Assembly (NCBI GenBank): GCA_020850595.1
Contig: JADZEK010000034.1
Location: forward strand, 62,001-126,000
DNA: 64,000 nt
Direction of reading: 5' to 3'
Source: Anaerolineales bacterium
GTDB lineage: Bacteria > Chloroflexota > Anaerolineae > Anaerolineales > UBA6663
Shown: piece by piece, positions 16,371 to 24,702 of the stretch
How the letters are laid out: every line of letters begins with the position of its first letter
How positions within the stretch are numbered: position 1 is the first letter of the stretch
Translations under genes and position numbers: made by a program
Notes under the pieces: generated by a model
The model's database searches: none
What the model saw: only the letters and a program-made list of their open reading frames with translations
Told to the model about the DNA's origin: nothing

Positions 16371-17174
16371 GTGAAGACTGAACTGACCCCCGAGCAAATT
16401 CAGACCTACCGCGATCAGGGCTACCTGATCATCGCAGACTTCCTCACCCCGCAAGAGCTGGAGCACTGGCGCACCACCACCGAAGACGCCATTCGCCTGC
16501 GCCTCGCCGCCAGCGCCACCGACGCCAACATCATGAACAACCAGCGCGACCCCGATGCCTTCTACGCGCAGGTGTTCACCCAGTGCCTGCGCCTGGCCGA
16601 CATTCACCCCGAGATGGCCGAGCTCATGTTCGATGAAGACCTGGGCCGCTTGGTCGGCACGCTCGCCGGCGTAGATGGCATCCGCATCTGGCACGACCAG
16701 GCCCTGTTCAAGAAGCCCTACGGCAACTTCACCGGCTTCCACATGGACAATCCCTTCTGGTCGTTCCACTCGCCCGACGCGCTCTCCATTTGGATCGCCC
16801 TCGACGACGCCACCGTGGAAAACGGCTGTCTCTATTACTTCCCCGGCACGCACAAAGAGGCCACCTTCGAGTCCGTTGGCATCGAGCACAACCTGGGCAG
16901 CATCTTCAAGCAGTACCCGCAATGGCGTGAGCGCCCCGCCGTGGCCGCGCCCGCCAAGGCCGGCAGCGCCGTCATCCACAACGGCCTCATCGCCCACGGC
17001 GCGGGCGCCAACATGACCAACAAGCCCCGCCGCGCCATGACCTGCGCCTACATGCCCGACGGCAGCACCTTCAACGGCCAGCAGAACATCCTGCCCGACG
17101 CCTACTTCAAGTCACTCAAGATCGGCGACGTCCTCAACAACAACGAGCAGAACCGCCTCATCTGGCACAAGTAG
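16371..17174 (+). CDS. PhyH family Fe(II)/2-oxoglutarate oxygenase, paralogue 3
   Basis: This 267-residue protein starts at GTG 16371, with CAGGAGA upstream. The iron site is GFHMDNPFW, with His near residue 124 and Asp near 126, and the distal His lies in LIAHGAGAN near 207. The Arg-containing KPRRAMTCAYMP segment probably contacts 2-oxoglutarate. It is not closely similar to the tandem pair at 10881-12865 and resembles the larger set of environmental PhyH proteins found with sugar-catabolic genes. It has its own promoter and a strong terminator, so it is monocistronic. Substrate unknown. Confidence 0.85.
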   Translation: MKTELTPEQIQTYRDQGYLIIADFLTPQELEHWRTTTEDAIRLRLAASATDANIMNNQRDPDAFYAQVFTQCLRLADIHPEMAELMFDEDLGRLVGTLAGVDGIRIWHDQALFKKPYGNFTGFHMDNPFWSFHSPDALSIWIALDDATVENGCLYYFPGTHKEATFESVGIEHNLGSIFKQYPQWRERPAVAAPAKAGSAVIHNGLIAHGAGANMTNKPRRAMTCAYMPDGSTFNGQQNILPDAYFKSLKIGDVLNNNEQNRLIWHK

Positions 17175-17196
17175 CGCCTCGCGCCCCTGAAACTCA

Positions 17197-17239
17197 AACC
17201 GGGCGGCTGGATGACTCCAGCCGCCCGGTTGCGTTTTTT
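17197..17239 (+). terminator. Rho-independent terminator after the third PhyH gene
   Basis: A perfect 15-bp GC-rich stem (17197-17211 with 17216-17230) with a TGAC loop is followed by GCG and six T residues. This is the clearest intrinsic terminator in the window. Confidence 0.9.
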
Positions 17240-17251
17240 GCTCCGTTGGCA

Positions 17252-18082
17252 CTACTCAAACACCGGCGGCGCTTGTCGCTCCACCACCCTCACCGCGTCG
17301 CCCACCGCCAGCCGCCCCGTCCCCAGGTTCACGGCGTTCTGCGCGAAGATCGTCCCTTTGGCCGTCTTGCGATAGCTCGCCAGCGTGCGCAGCGGCTCTT
17401 GGCCCCGCGCGCTCGTCGCCTGATCCGTCGTCGTGACTACGCAGCGCACGCACGGCTTCACCACCGCGAACGGCACGCCCGCGATCTCGAGCTTGGCCCA
17501 GGTGTCCTCCGCATACGGTTCGCACCCCGCCACCACCACACTTGGCCGAAAGCGGTTCATCGGCAAAGGAGTCTCGCCGCCTGCCGCCAGCCGCGCATTC
17601 AGGTCAGCCAGCGACTCCCGCGCCACCATGAGGAAGGGATACGCATCGGCAAAGCCCACCTGCCCCAACTTCCGGCCGTCCGGTCGCACGTGATCGTCCG
17701 GCATGTGCACCAGGTGCGCCTCGGTCCCCAAGAACGCCGTCAGCCAGGCATCCACCTCGGCCCCGTCGCTCACCGCTGGGCAGGTATCGTCCCACACGCG
17801 CACCGTCATCCGCGGCCCAGCCTGCGCCGCCGGCACCGTCACTTCCCCGGCCGCGCCGTCGCCCCGCAGCCGCAGCGTTTCGCCCTCCAGCACCGGCCTG
17901 ATCAGCGCCATCCGCGCCAGATCGCGCTGCGTCAGAAACCGCCCCGCGCCGTCCACCACCATCCAGCGCCGGTCGTACCGCAGGCCGCGCGGCGTCACCT
18001 CCGCGCTCTCCAGGCGGGTGCCCCCGCAGCCCTTAATCGGGTAAACATACAACTCAGCGACGGCAATCACCGCAGCCTCCAT
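17252..18082 (-). CDS. MOSC domain protein (YcbX-like, molybdenum cofactor-binding)
   Basis: The 276-residue protein has the N-terminal MOSC_N beta-barrel pattern, with ELYVYPIKGCGGTRLESAEV at residues 10-29 and YDRRWMVVD. The C-terminal MOSC domain contains FRPSVVV, the conserved molybdenum-ligand Cys in VKPCVRCVVTT, and NAVNLGTGRLAVGD. YcbX/mARC-type proteins reduce N-hydroxylated compounds with a molybdenum cofactor and an electron donor; no ferredoxin domain is fused here. The ATG directly abuts the stop of the upstream mutarotase-like gene, so the two are translated from one message. Confidence 0.85.
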   Translation of the reverse strand: MEAAVIAVAELYVYPIKGCGGTRLESAEVTPRGLRYDRRWMVVDGAGRFLTQRDLARMALIRPVLEGETLRLRGDGAAGEVTVPAAQAGPRMTVRVWDDTCPAVSDGAEVDAWLTAFLGTEAHLVHMPDDHVRPDGRKLGQVGFADAYPFLMVARESLADLNARLAAGGETPLPMNRFRPSVVVAGCEPYAEDTWAKLEIAGVPFAVVKPCVRCVVTTTDQATSARGQEPLRTLASYRKTAKGTIFAQNAVNLGTGRLAVGDAVRVVERQAPPVFE

Positions 18083-18898
18083 TTAGAAGTCATAGTCAAT
18101 CCACCACGTCATCGTCTGCCCCGCCGCCATCATGCGCTCGAAATACGGCTCCCACGAAAACGTCCGGCGGTTGCCCCAGATCGGGAAAAAGGCCGGCACA
18201 TAACTGCACGTGCCCGCCACCAACCCCAGCACCGGGTGGCGCTGCAGCACCGTCAGGTTGCTCTGCGCCTCATGCTCCAGCGCCAGAAAGCAGCCTTCGG
18301 GCGGCGCGCCCGCCCGGCGGCGGATAAAGCCATTCGGCGCCAGCTCATAGCCGGGGTTATCGCGGAGGCTCACCGGCACATTCAAGCGGCAGAACTCGTC
18401 CCCTGCCGGCGGCGGGAAGAACGGATGCGGGAACCAGCGCAGCGGCAGGAACGCGCGGCCCGTATTCGTCACGCGCGTCCAGGACCGCACCGTGCGCCGC
18501 GTCAGCGTCAGCCTGCGCTCCAGCGTCAGCGCCCAGCCCTGCATCGCCTGCTCTGTTCGGAAGCTCAGCGTGTCTGGCTCCGACGTGATCTGCCAGTCGC
18601 ACGGCTCCAGCGTCTTCTCGGTGTGAAGGTCACACAGCCCAACGCCCAAGATCAGATGCGGCCCTTCCCCTGTGTTCAACTCGCGCAGCGGGCTTAAGTT
18701 AAACGCATCTGGAATACCCTGTCCGTTAAAGGGCGAAAACGGGCCGGGGTAATCCGGCCCCGCCAGCAACGGGCCGCGTTGGTTGTCCTCAATCTGGTAA
18801 ATATAACCGCCGGTGCAGTAACGCGTGCCCAGGTGCGCTTGGTCGGCCACCGGGTCCATTACCATCACCGTCAGTTCGTCATTCCTCAGCGTGTACAT
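18083..18898 (-). CDS. Aldose-1-epimerase-like (galactose mutarotase fold) protein
   Basis: From the ATG at 18898 the protein has 271 residues, beginning MYTLRNDELTVMVMDPVAD, a typical first strand of the mutarotase-like beta-sandwich. It continues with GTRYCTGGYIYQIED, RRLTLTRRTVRSWTRVTNTG and RWFPHPFFP, the last giving a plausible His in the position expected for sugar binding. The longer frame upstream (to 18973) has no supporting features. Many homologues lack catalytic residues and are annotated only by fold. Its stop is immediately followed by the MOSC start. It is the second mutarotase-like gene here after 5357. Confidence 0.65.
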   Translation of the reverse strand: MYTLRNDELTVMVMDPVADQAHLGTRYCTGGYIYQIEDNQRGPLLAGPDYPGPFSPFNGQGIPDAFNLSPLRELNTGEGPHLILGVGLCDLHTEKTLEPCDWQITSEPDTLSFRTEQAMQGWALTLERRLTLTRRTVRSWTRVTNTGRAFLPLRWFPHPFFPPPAGDEFCRLNVPVSLRDNPGYELAPNGFIRRRAGAPPEGCFLALEHEAQSNLTVLQRHPVLGLVAGTCSYVPAFFPIWGNRRTFSWEPYFERMMAAGQTMTWWIDYDF

Positions 18899-19274
18899 GC
18901 CGCGTACCTGTCCTCGCCGCCTGCTTGGGGCCGACACACATAGCGGCGGCGCCCAAGCGTGCAGCGCCGCCACTCCGTCAGCCCAATCTGGAATATGAGA
19001 TCGCTCCTACCCAAACAAGTCTAAACCCTCCCGCCCCAGTCTGCAACCCTGGCTGCGCCCAAGCCTGCCCGATTATCTGAGCGCAATTCTTTGTACAATT
19101 GACCTTGCCTGGGCGTACCGGCGCGAGCCGGTTTCGTTCGGCCACCACCTCGGCGCAACAGGCTGGCCACGCAACCAGAATGCTTCCTGAAGCGCTGCCG
19201 CCGCTTGCCTCCGCGCCCATTCAAGGCTACAACCTAGCCACCGACCCCTAACCGCCTGACCAGGACCGCCCCCT
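18899..19274. other. Gene-free divergent intergenic region
   Basis: These 376 bp separate the divergent mutarotase-like and hydrolase genes. An AT-richer patch at about 19070-19105 holds promoter-like pieces (TTGTAC, GATAAT on the minus strand; TTGACC on the plus strand), but none has both good boxes at good spacing. No RNA gene or coding frame is supported. Confidence 0.4.
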
Positions 19275-21254
19275 ATGCGCCCTCATTCGTCAAAATTCGT
19301 GGCATTCGTGGCAAGAATCCTCTTCGTCCTTTTCGGCCTCATGTTGGTTTCCGCCGCGCGCCCGCCCGCCGGGCTGCGCACGCCTGACACCGCCGCCCTC
19401 CTCGCCGACCTCGGCGGTATCCCCTGCCCCGACGACAGCGCCTTCACCTGCGTCACCCTCACCGTCCCGCTCGATCACCTGCATCCCGCCAATGGCCAAA
19501 CCCTCGACGTCATCTTCGGTGTCCTGCCCGCCACCGGCGAACGCCAGGGCATGTTCGTCACCGCTACCGGCGGCCCTGGCACTGCGGGCCTGGCCTACGC
19601 CGACAGCTACACCAGCGCCTTCGACCCGGCCCTCCCTGAGCACTTCGACATCGTCTTCTTCGATCAGCGCGGCGTCGGCCAATCGGGTGGGCTGACCTGC
19701 CCTAACGCCGCCGCCGTCTTCTACCAATCCGACGCCCGCGGCCTCACCCCTGAACAGGAAGCCGCCACCGCCGCCGCCGCCCAGACCTTCGCCGAAGACT
19801 GCGTCGCCGAAGTCAGTGACCCCGGCCTCCTGCCCTACCTCGGCACCGAACAGGCCGTCGAAGACCTGGAGCTTTTCCGCCAGGCCATGCAGGTCGAACA
19901 GTTCTGGCTCTACGGCGAGAGCTACGGCACCCAGTACGCCCAAACCTACGCCCGCGCCCACGGCAGCCGCCTCGCAGGCCTCATCCTGGACGGCACGGTA
20001 GATCTGACCCTCACCGGCTTTGAGTATTACGCCCAGCAAGCCCAGGCCTTTGGCGACACCCTCGCCGCCACGCTGGCCGCCTGCGCCCAAGACCCGGCTT
20101 GTCGCGCCGACCTCGGCCGCCGCCCCGAGCTGGTCTACGACCGTCTCGCCCGCCGCCTCGCCAACGGCCCCCTCACCTTTCGCTTCCCCCGGCCCGGCGC
20201 CGTCGCTGACCGCCGCAGCTTCACCCTGGCCGACCTGGAAGTGGTCGCCGCCGGGCAGATGTACACCCCCGGCGACCGCCTGCTCTTCACCCGCGCCCTC
20301 GCCGCCTATGGCTCGCGCAACGACCTCGTGCCCCTGGCCCGCCTCCTCTACGTAAACCTCGGCCTCGACCCGCTCACCCTGGACGTGATCCCTGACCCCA
20401 CCTGGTCCGAGGCCATCTACTACGGCGTGGAGTGCCAGGATTACGGCTACCCCGGCAGCACCCCCGAGCAGCGCGCCCTCAACTACCTGCGCGCCGGCGA
20501 CGACGTGGAAGGCGCCCTGCCTCGCCTGGGCAGCCTCTTCTATGGCGACCTGCCCTGCGCCTACTGGCCCAACCCCCAGTACTCTGGGGTTGCGACCACC
20601 GTGCTCACGCGCCCCGCCCCGCTGCGCGCCGAGGGCGTCCCGACCATCGTCCTCGGCGCCACGGCCGACCCGGCCACCCCGGTCGGCAACGGCCTCTCCG
20701 TCTACCAGGCACTCGACAACGCCTACCTCGTCACCCAGCAGGGCGGCCCGCACGTCATCTTCGGGCGCGGCGAACCTTGCCAAGACGACCTCGTCACCAA
20801 CTTCCTGCTCTTCGGCGAGACGCCAGCCAGCCGCGAGACGGAGTGCCCCGGCGTCGTCATGGATGCCTACGTGCCCCTCGCTCCGCGCAGCGTGCGCCTG
20901 CTTGCCGGCCTGCCCGAAGCTTTCCTGGCCCTCGAAGATGAGTTGTCTTACTTGCCGGAGTTTTACTACTGGGATGGCGTCGAGGCCGCAGGCGTGGGCT
21001 GTGGGCGTGGCGGCACACTAACCCTCGTGCCGGATGACGAAGTCTACGCCTTCACCATGGAAAGCTGCGCCCTGCTGCGCGACCTGACCCTCACCGGCTC
21101 TGGCAGCCAGGACCCCGCCACCGCCACCACCACCTGGGACGTGACCACCAGCGGCCGCTGGGCCTGCGAACTGCACGCCGAACGCACCGAGACCCACCTG
21201 ACCATCACCGGTGACTGCGGAACCCAGACGATAGCTATTCAGACAGACCTGTAG
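19275..21254 (+). CDS. Secreted alpha/beta hydrolase of the TAP (tripeptidyl aminopeptidase) type
   Basis: The 659-residue protein has a hydrophobic N-terminus (about residues 8-27) ending in SAA-RP, consistent with a signal peptide. The hydrolase core shows the oxyanion segment ATGGPGTAG, FFDQRGVGQSG, and the nucleophile elbow YGESYGTQ with Ser near residue 215. The TAP-like C-terminal domain supplies Asp in LGATADPATPVG near 464 and His in QGGPHVIFG near 492. An added 120-residue beta-rich tail follows. Such enzymes remove N-terminal tripeptides or hydrolyse esters outside the cell. The first codons coincide with a dispersed repeat (19285-19322), so the signal region is partly repeat-derived. 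Confidence 0.82.
   Translation: MRPHSSKFVAFVARILFVLFGLMLVSAARPPAGLRTPDTAALLADLGGIPCPDDSAFTCVTLTVPLDHLHPANGQTLDVIFGVLPATGERQGMFVTATGGPGTAGLAYADSYTSAFDPALPEHFDIVFFDQRGVGQSGGLTCPNAAAVFYQSDARGLTPEQEAATAAAAQTFAEDCVAEVSDPGLLPYLGTEQAVEDLELFRQAMQVEQFWLYGESYGTQYAQTYARAHGSRLAGLILDGTVDLTLTGFEYYAQQAQAFGDTLAATLAACAQDPACRADLGRRPELVYDRLARRLANGPLTFRFPRPGAVADRRSFTLADLEVVAAGQMYTPGDRLLFTRALAAYGSRNDLVPLARLLYVNLGLDPLTLDVIPDPTWSEAIYYGVECQDYGYPGSTPEQRALNYLRAGDDVEGALPRLGSLFYGDLPCAYWPNPQYSGVATTVLTRPAPLRAEGVPTIVLGATADPATPVGNGLSVYQALDNAYLVTQQGGPHVIFGRGEPCQDDLVTNFLLFGETPASRETECPGVVMDAYVPLAPRSVRLLAGLPEAFLALEDELSYLPEFYYWDGVEAAGVGCGRGGTLTLVPDDEVYAFTMESCALLRDLTLTGSGSQDPATATTTWDVTTSGRWACELHAERTETHLTITGDCGTQTIAIQTDL
19285..19322 (+). 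repeat. Dispersed ATTCGTGGCAARAATCC repeat, copy 1
   Basis: Three spaced ATTCGT units end in ATTCGTGGCAAGAATCC. The same pattern recurs at 37162-37212 and, inverted, at 63899-63946. This copy lies inside the 5' end of the hydrolase gene. Confidence 0.65.
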
Positions 21255-21317
21255 CGCTGAGCGCCGCCCCCGCCCACGTCGCCGCACCCAGCCGCCACCC
21301 GACCCGCCGCCGCCAGT

Positions 21318-22598
21318 CTACGCCGCCGACTCGGCGTGCGGCGCGCGCTTCACGCCGAACATGATCCACGCCGTCCACCCGGCCGCCGCCAGCAGCGTCG
21401 CCACGCCCAGCACCGCCAGCAGCCCGGTCAGGCCCAGGCGCGTGCCGTCGAGCGCCCAGCCGATCACCGCCGCCCCCACCGCGTTCGCCAGTGTCTGCCC
21501 TGCAAAGTCGCTAGAGAACACCCGGCCGCGCACCGGTGCGGGCGTCAGATGCAGCAGCAGTTGTGTGGAGAACACCCAGATCAGGCCCGCGCCGACGCCG
21601 CGCAGCAGCGACCCGACCAGCACCCACTCCAGGCTCGCAAGCGGCGCCATGATTAACAGGCCCGCCGCCGCCGCCACAAACCCTACGGCAATCGCCACGC
21701 GCAGCGGCCACACGCGGTCGCCCGTGAAGTAGCGCGCCGCGATTGGCCCAATGCCGGTGCCGATGCCCACTGCCGCGTAGGTCAGGCCCAGCGCCGTTGC
21801 GCCACCCTCGCCGATGACGAAAACACGTTCGGTGATCACCACTTGCAGCACCTGGAACCCTCCTGAGATCACCAGCCCCGAGGCGGTCTTCAGCAGCGCG
21901 ATCATCAACAGGTCCGCGTTACGGCGCAGGAAGTCCAGCCCCTCGGCGTACTGCTCAAATGCCGCCCGCGCGCCGCTGGTGTGGGCGGCCCGCGCCGGCG
22001 GCGTGTACGTCACGCGGTAGATGAAGATGGCTGAGATCAAGAAACTCACCGCGTCTACCACGAAGGCCGGGTAGATACCCCACTCACCCGTCACCAACCC
22101 GCCTAGCGCCGCGCCGATTGAGAGCATCACCGACCACGTGGTTGAACTGAGCGCGTTGGCCGCGCCCAGCTCGTTGGGAGCCGTGATGTCCGGCAGGATG
22201 GCGTTGCGCGCCGGGAAGAACACTCCGCTCAGCGCCAGTTGCAGCACGGTGAGCGTGTACAGCAGCCACACGTCGCCGGGGTTACGCACCAACAAGAACC
22301 CCATCACAATCACGAATCGCGCCAGGTCCGAGGCCATTAGCAGCCGCCGCCGGTCATACCGATCGGCCCACACCCCGGCCAGCGGGCTGATGAAGAACGG
22401 CGCCAGCATCCGCGCCACGAACAGCCCGCCCACCGCCACGCCCGAGCCGGTCAGTTTGGCCACCAGCGCGGCCGAAGCGATCAGGTTGAACCAATCGCCG
22501 AACAGGCTGACAATCTCGCCGAACCAGATGTTGCGATAATTGTGGTTGTTGCGCAGCAGCGCCCCATAGCCAACCGATACTGCCGGATTCGCGCTCAC
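21318..22598 (-). CDS. MFS transporter, EntS/MFS_3-like exporter
   Basis: The 426-residue protein has about 12 hydrophobic spans and the MFS loop motif GVWADRYDRRRLLMASD between helices 2 and 3. NYRNIWFGEIVSLFGDWF at the N-terminus is typical of the MFS_3 (enterobactin exporter-like) group, which exports siderophores, drugs or lysophospholipids. Translation begins at GTG 22598 with an excellent GAGGAG site 8 nt upstream. It converges with the hydrolase gene and diverges from the zinc-ribbon gene. The substrate cannot be inferred, and no siderophore genes are nearby. Confidence 0.87.
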   Translation of the reverse strand: MSANPAVSVGYGALLRNNHNYRNIWFGEIVSLFGDWFNLIASAALVAKLTGSGVAVGGLFVARMLAPFFISPLAGVWADRYDRRRLLMASDLARFVIVMGFLLVRNPGDVWLLYTLTVLQLALSGVFFPARNAILPDITAPNELGAANALSSTTWSVMLSIGAALGGLVTGEWGIYPAFVVDAVSFLISAIFIYRVTYTPPARAAHTSGARAAFEQYAEGLDFLRRNADLLMIALLKTASGLVISGGFQVLQVVITERVFVIGEGGATALGLTYAAVGIGTGIGPIAARYFTGDRVWPLRVAIAVGFVAAAAGLLIMAPLASLEWVLVGSLLRGVGAGLIWVFSTQLLLHLTPAPVRGRVFSSDFAGQTLANAVGAAVIGWALDGTRLGLTGLLAVLGVATLLAAAGWTAWIMFGVKRAPHAESAA

Positions 22599-22670
22599 TC
22601 AAGAACTCCTCGTTTGACCACTCGGGGGTCGCGCACAGTCCGGTGCGTGGCCGGCCCGATCGTTCGCGAC

Positions 22671-22676
22671 TATAAT
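22671..22676 (+). promoter_or_regulatory. Perfect -10 box (TATAAT) in the divergent region
   Basis: TATAAT lies 66 nt before the zinc-ribbon gene ATG at 22742. No convincing -35 box is present, so this is a partial promoter call. Confidence 0.4.
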
Positions 22677-22741
22677 CCGTCCGTTCCGGCCCGTCAACCA
22701 GCCGCGGTGAGCATCTATCCGGGAACTGTGCCAGGTCAGCC

Positions 22742-23041
22742 ATGCCAACCTTTGCCTGTCCCAGCTGCGGCGGCAGCCTCGCCTACTCCGGCGCCGCGCC
22801 CACGGTAGTCTGCCAGTACTGTGGCAGCACCGTGGCCGTGCTCGCCGAGCTGCGTCGGCCCGGCCTGACCCTCCCGGCGCACGAGACCAACCGCCAGGCC
22901 ATGCGCTGGCTGGTAATCTTCCTCGTCCTCGTCGTCGGCGTGCCCACCTGCCTCGGCCTGGCCGGCGCCTTCCTCAGCGTCGCCGCCGCCGTGCTCGTGC
23001 CCCTCCTCGCGCTCTTCGCGACCTTCCTGGCCAGCCGCTAA
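22742..23041 (+). CDS. Small zinc-ribbon membrane protein
   Basis: The 99-residue protein starts with a double CxxC zinc ribbon (CPSCGG and CQYCGS) in its first 30 residues. After a short linker come two closely spaced hydrophobic segments at about 53-73 and 77-96. The ribbon is therefore presumably cytoplasmic and tethered to the membrane. Small proteins of this kind are common in Chloroflexota and have no assigned role. It stands upstream of the dienelactone hydrolase gene, which has its own promoter-like sequence. Confidence 0.75.
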   Translation: MPTFACPSCGGSLAYSGAAPTVVCQYCGSTVAVLAELRRPGLTLPAHETNRQAMRWLVIFLVLVVGVPTCLGLAGAFLSVAAAVLVPLLALFATFLASR

Positions 23042-23101
23042 GCACAACCGCAGCGGCTAGCCTCCGCCATGGCGGGCCGGCTCCTCAACACCCGCGCCGA
23101 T

Positions 23102-23131
23102 TTGGAGGAAACGGCCGCGCTGCGCTATCAT
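23102..23131 (+). promoter_or_regulatory. Putative promoter of the dienelactone hydrolase gene
   Basis: TTGGAG (23102-23107) and TATCAT (23126-23131) are 18 bp apart, giving a leader of about 45 nt that ends in a strong AGGAGG ribosome site. Confidence 0.4.
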
Positions 23132-23182
23132 GTCGGCCGTCCCCCGTCGGCATCATTGGTGCTTACCCAGGAGGTGCTGCTC

Positions 23183-23950
23183 ATGTGTTATGACGATAAC
23201 GCCCGCCCGCCGCTGCCGCCCGGCCAGACCCGCCCGGCCGCCGGCGCAGACCTCGTGCTCACGGCCGCCGACGGCAACCGCTTCAACGCCTACCTGGCCT
23301 GCCCCACTCCGCCCAGCGGCGCGCAGCTGCTCATCTACCCCGACATTCGCGGCCTGCACCAGTTCTACAAAGAGCTGGCCCTGCGCTTCGCCGAAATCGG
23401 CGTGGCCGCGCTCGCCATGGACTACTTTGGGCGCACCGCGGGCCTCACCAGCCGCGCCGACGGCTTTGAGTACCTGCCGCACGTCCAGCAGATGACCCTG
23501 CCCACGCTTCAGGCCGACACCCGGGCCGCGCTGGCCCACCTGCGCCAGGGCCAGGGCGCCGCGCGCGCCACCTTCATTCTCGGCTTCTGCCGGGGCGGCT
23601 CACTCAGCCTGGTGGCCGCAGGCCAGGGCTATGGATTGGCCGGCGTCATCGCCTTTTACGCCGGCCTCAGCCGCAAGCTCGACGACAGCGTCGGCAGCGC
23701 GCTCGACGCCTCCGCCCACGCCCACACCCCCGTGCTGGGCCTGTTTGGAGGCGCCGACCAGGGCATCCCGCCGGAGCAGGTGGCCGCGCTGCAAGCCAAT
23801 CTCGCCCAGGTCGGCGTCGAGCACGACATTGTTACCTACCCCGGCGCACCGCACAGCTTCTTTGACCGCAGCGCCGCCCAGTACGCCGCCGAGTCGGCCG
23901 ACGCCTGGCGGCGCGTGCTGGCCTTCATCGGCGCGCACACCCCGGCCTGA
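23183..23950 (+). CDS. Dienelactone hydrolase family protein
   Basis: The ATG at 23183 follows CAGGAGG at ideal spacing and gives 255 residues, the family's usual size. The Cys-His-Asp triad is visible: the nucleophile in GFCRGGS near residue 135, Asp in FGGADQG near 190, and His in GAPHSFFD near 222. Carboxymethylenebutenolidase cleaves dienelactone in chlorocatechol degradation, but most family members act on other esters or lactones. No aromatic-degradation genes are nearby, so the substrate is open. The product is cytoplasmic. Three small genes and an aminotransferase follow on the same strand. Confidence 0.88.
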   Translation: MCYDDNARPPLPPGQTRPAAGADLVLTAADGNRFNAYLACPTPPSGAQLLIYPDIRGLHQFYKELALRFAEIGVAALAMDYFGRTAGLTSRADGFEYLPHVQQMTLPTLQADTRAALAHLRQGQGAARATFILGFCRGGSLSLVAAGQGYGLAGVIAFYAGLSRKLDDSVGSALDASAHAHTPVLGLFGGADQGIPPEQVAALQANLAQVGVEHDIVTYPGAPHSFFDRSAAQYAAESADAWRRVLAFIGAHTPA

Positions 23951-23962
23951 GGCGGCGCGCTC

Positions 23963-24454
23963 ATGGCCGGCGCACTCGAGAAATCCACCAGTTTCATCTC
24001 CGGCTGCTGGAACGGCCTCGGGGCGGGCTGCGGCTGGGTCGTCTTCAACTTGATGTGGGTCGTCATGCTCGGCGTCGCGGCCTGGTACGGCTACGGCAGC
24101 TACACCCTCACCACCAGCGGTCGCACCGTCACCGGTACCGTCATCGAGAACCGCGTCGTCTCCGACAGTGACGGCGACACCTACAAGCCTGTCATCGAGT
24201 ACGAAGTCAACGGCCAGACCTACGCCTTTGAAAGCCCGAACAGCGCAAGCCCGCCCGCCTACGCCGTGGGCGAGCGCGTCACGCTGCGCTACAACCCCGA
24301 CAATCCGCAGGACGCTCGCATCAACAGCCTATGGGAGCTGTGGCTGCTGCCCTGCCTGCTCGGCCCCGCGGCGCTGGTGCTGGCCGTCGTCATCAACGGC
24401 GGCTACTTCCTTGCCTGGCGGCGCGGTACTCTGTTCGAAGGTTCCGATGACTGA
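23963..24454 (+). CDS. DUF3592 membrane protein
   Basis: The 163-residue protein has a membrane helix at about residues 25-47. It is followed by a DUF3592 beta-domain with GRTVTGTVIENR, YKPVIEYEVNGQTYAFES and GERVTLRYNPDNPQDARI, and a second helix at about 128-150. The domain probably faces outward between the two helices. Function is unknown for the family, which is often found with stress or envelope genes. It starts 12 bp after the hydrolase stop. Its last 8 bp overlap the next start, indicating translational coupling with the small zinc-ribbon protein. Confidence 0.82.
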   Translation: MAGALEKSTSFISGCWNGLGAGCGWVVFNLMWVVMLGVAAWYGYGSYTLTTSGRTVTGTVIENRVVSDSDGDTYKPVIEYEVNGQTYAFESPNSASPPAYAVGERVTLRYNPDNPQDARINSLWELWLLPCLLGPAALVLAVVINGGYFLAWRRGTLFEGSDD

Positions 24455-24692
24455 TTCCACCCGTTCCCTCACTCAGCGCGTTATCTTCGCCTTCGTCTCC
24501 CCGGCCACCGCCGCCGCTATGGAAGCCGACAGCCGCGCCTGGAAGCTCCACTGCCCCCACTGCGCCCATGCCGTTTCCATCTGGGACCTGGGCGGCATTC
24601 GCTACAAGGCCTATGGCAACTCGCGCATGTTGCGCCGCTGCCGCAACTGCGGCCGCATCTCCTGGCAGCGATTGCAGCGCGACCACGACTAA
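24447..24692 (+). CDS. Small zinc-ribbon-like protein
   Basis: The gene starts at an ATG overlapping the DUF3592 stop by 8 bp and encodes 81 residues. CPHC near residue 36 and CRNC near 66 make a four-Cys zinc-ribbon-like site separated by about 26 residues, and the protein ends with basic residues. No membrane helix is predicted. The overlap implies co-expression with the DUF3592 protein. I do not recognise a family. Confidence 0.6.
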   Translation: MTDSTRSLTQRVIFAFVSPATAAAMEADSRAWKLHCPHCAHAVSIWDLGGIRYKAYGNSRMLRRCRNCGRISWQRLQRDHD

Positions 24693-24702
24693 AAGGCCCA
24701 CC

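Noticed and set aside
17246-18697. A 483-codon plus-strand frame across the MOSC and mutarotase-like genes
   Set aside because: It is Arg/His/Pro-rich with no family signature and lies wholly opposite two recognisable genes.
19290-20783. A 497-codon open frame on the minus strand opposite the TAP-type hydrolase
   Set aside because: Its composition is Gly/Ala/Val/Glu-rich with no motif, and the plus strand encodes a clear enzyme with catalytic residues. It is a GC-rich antisense shadow.
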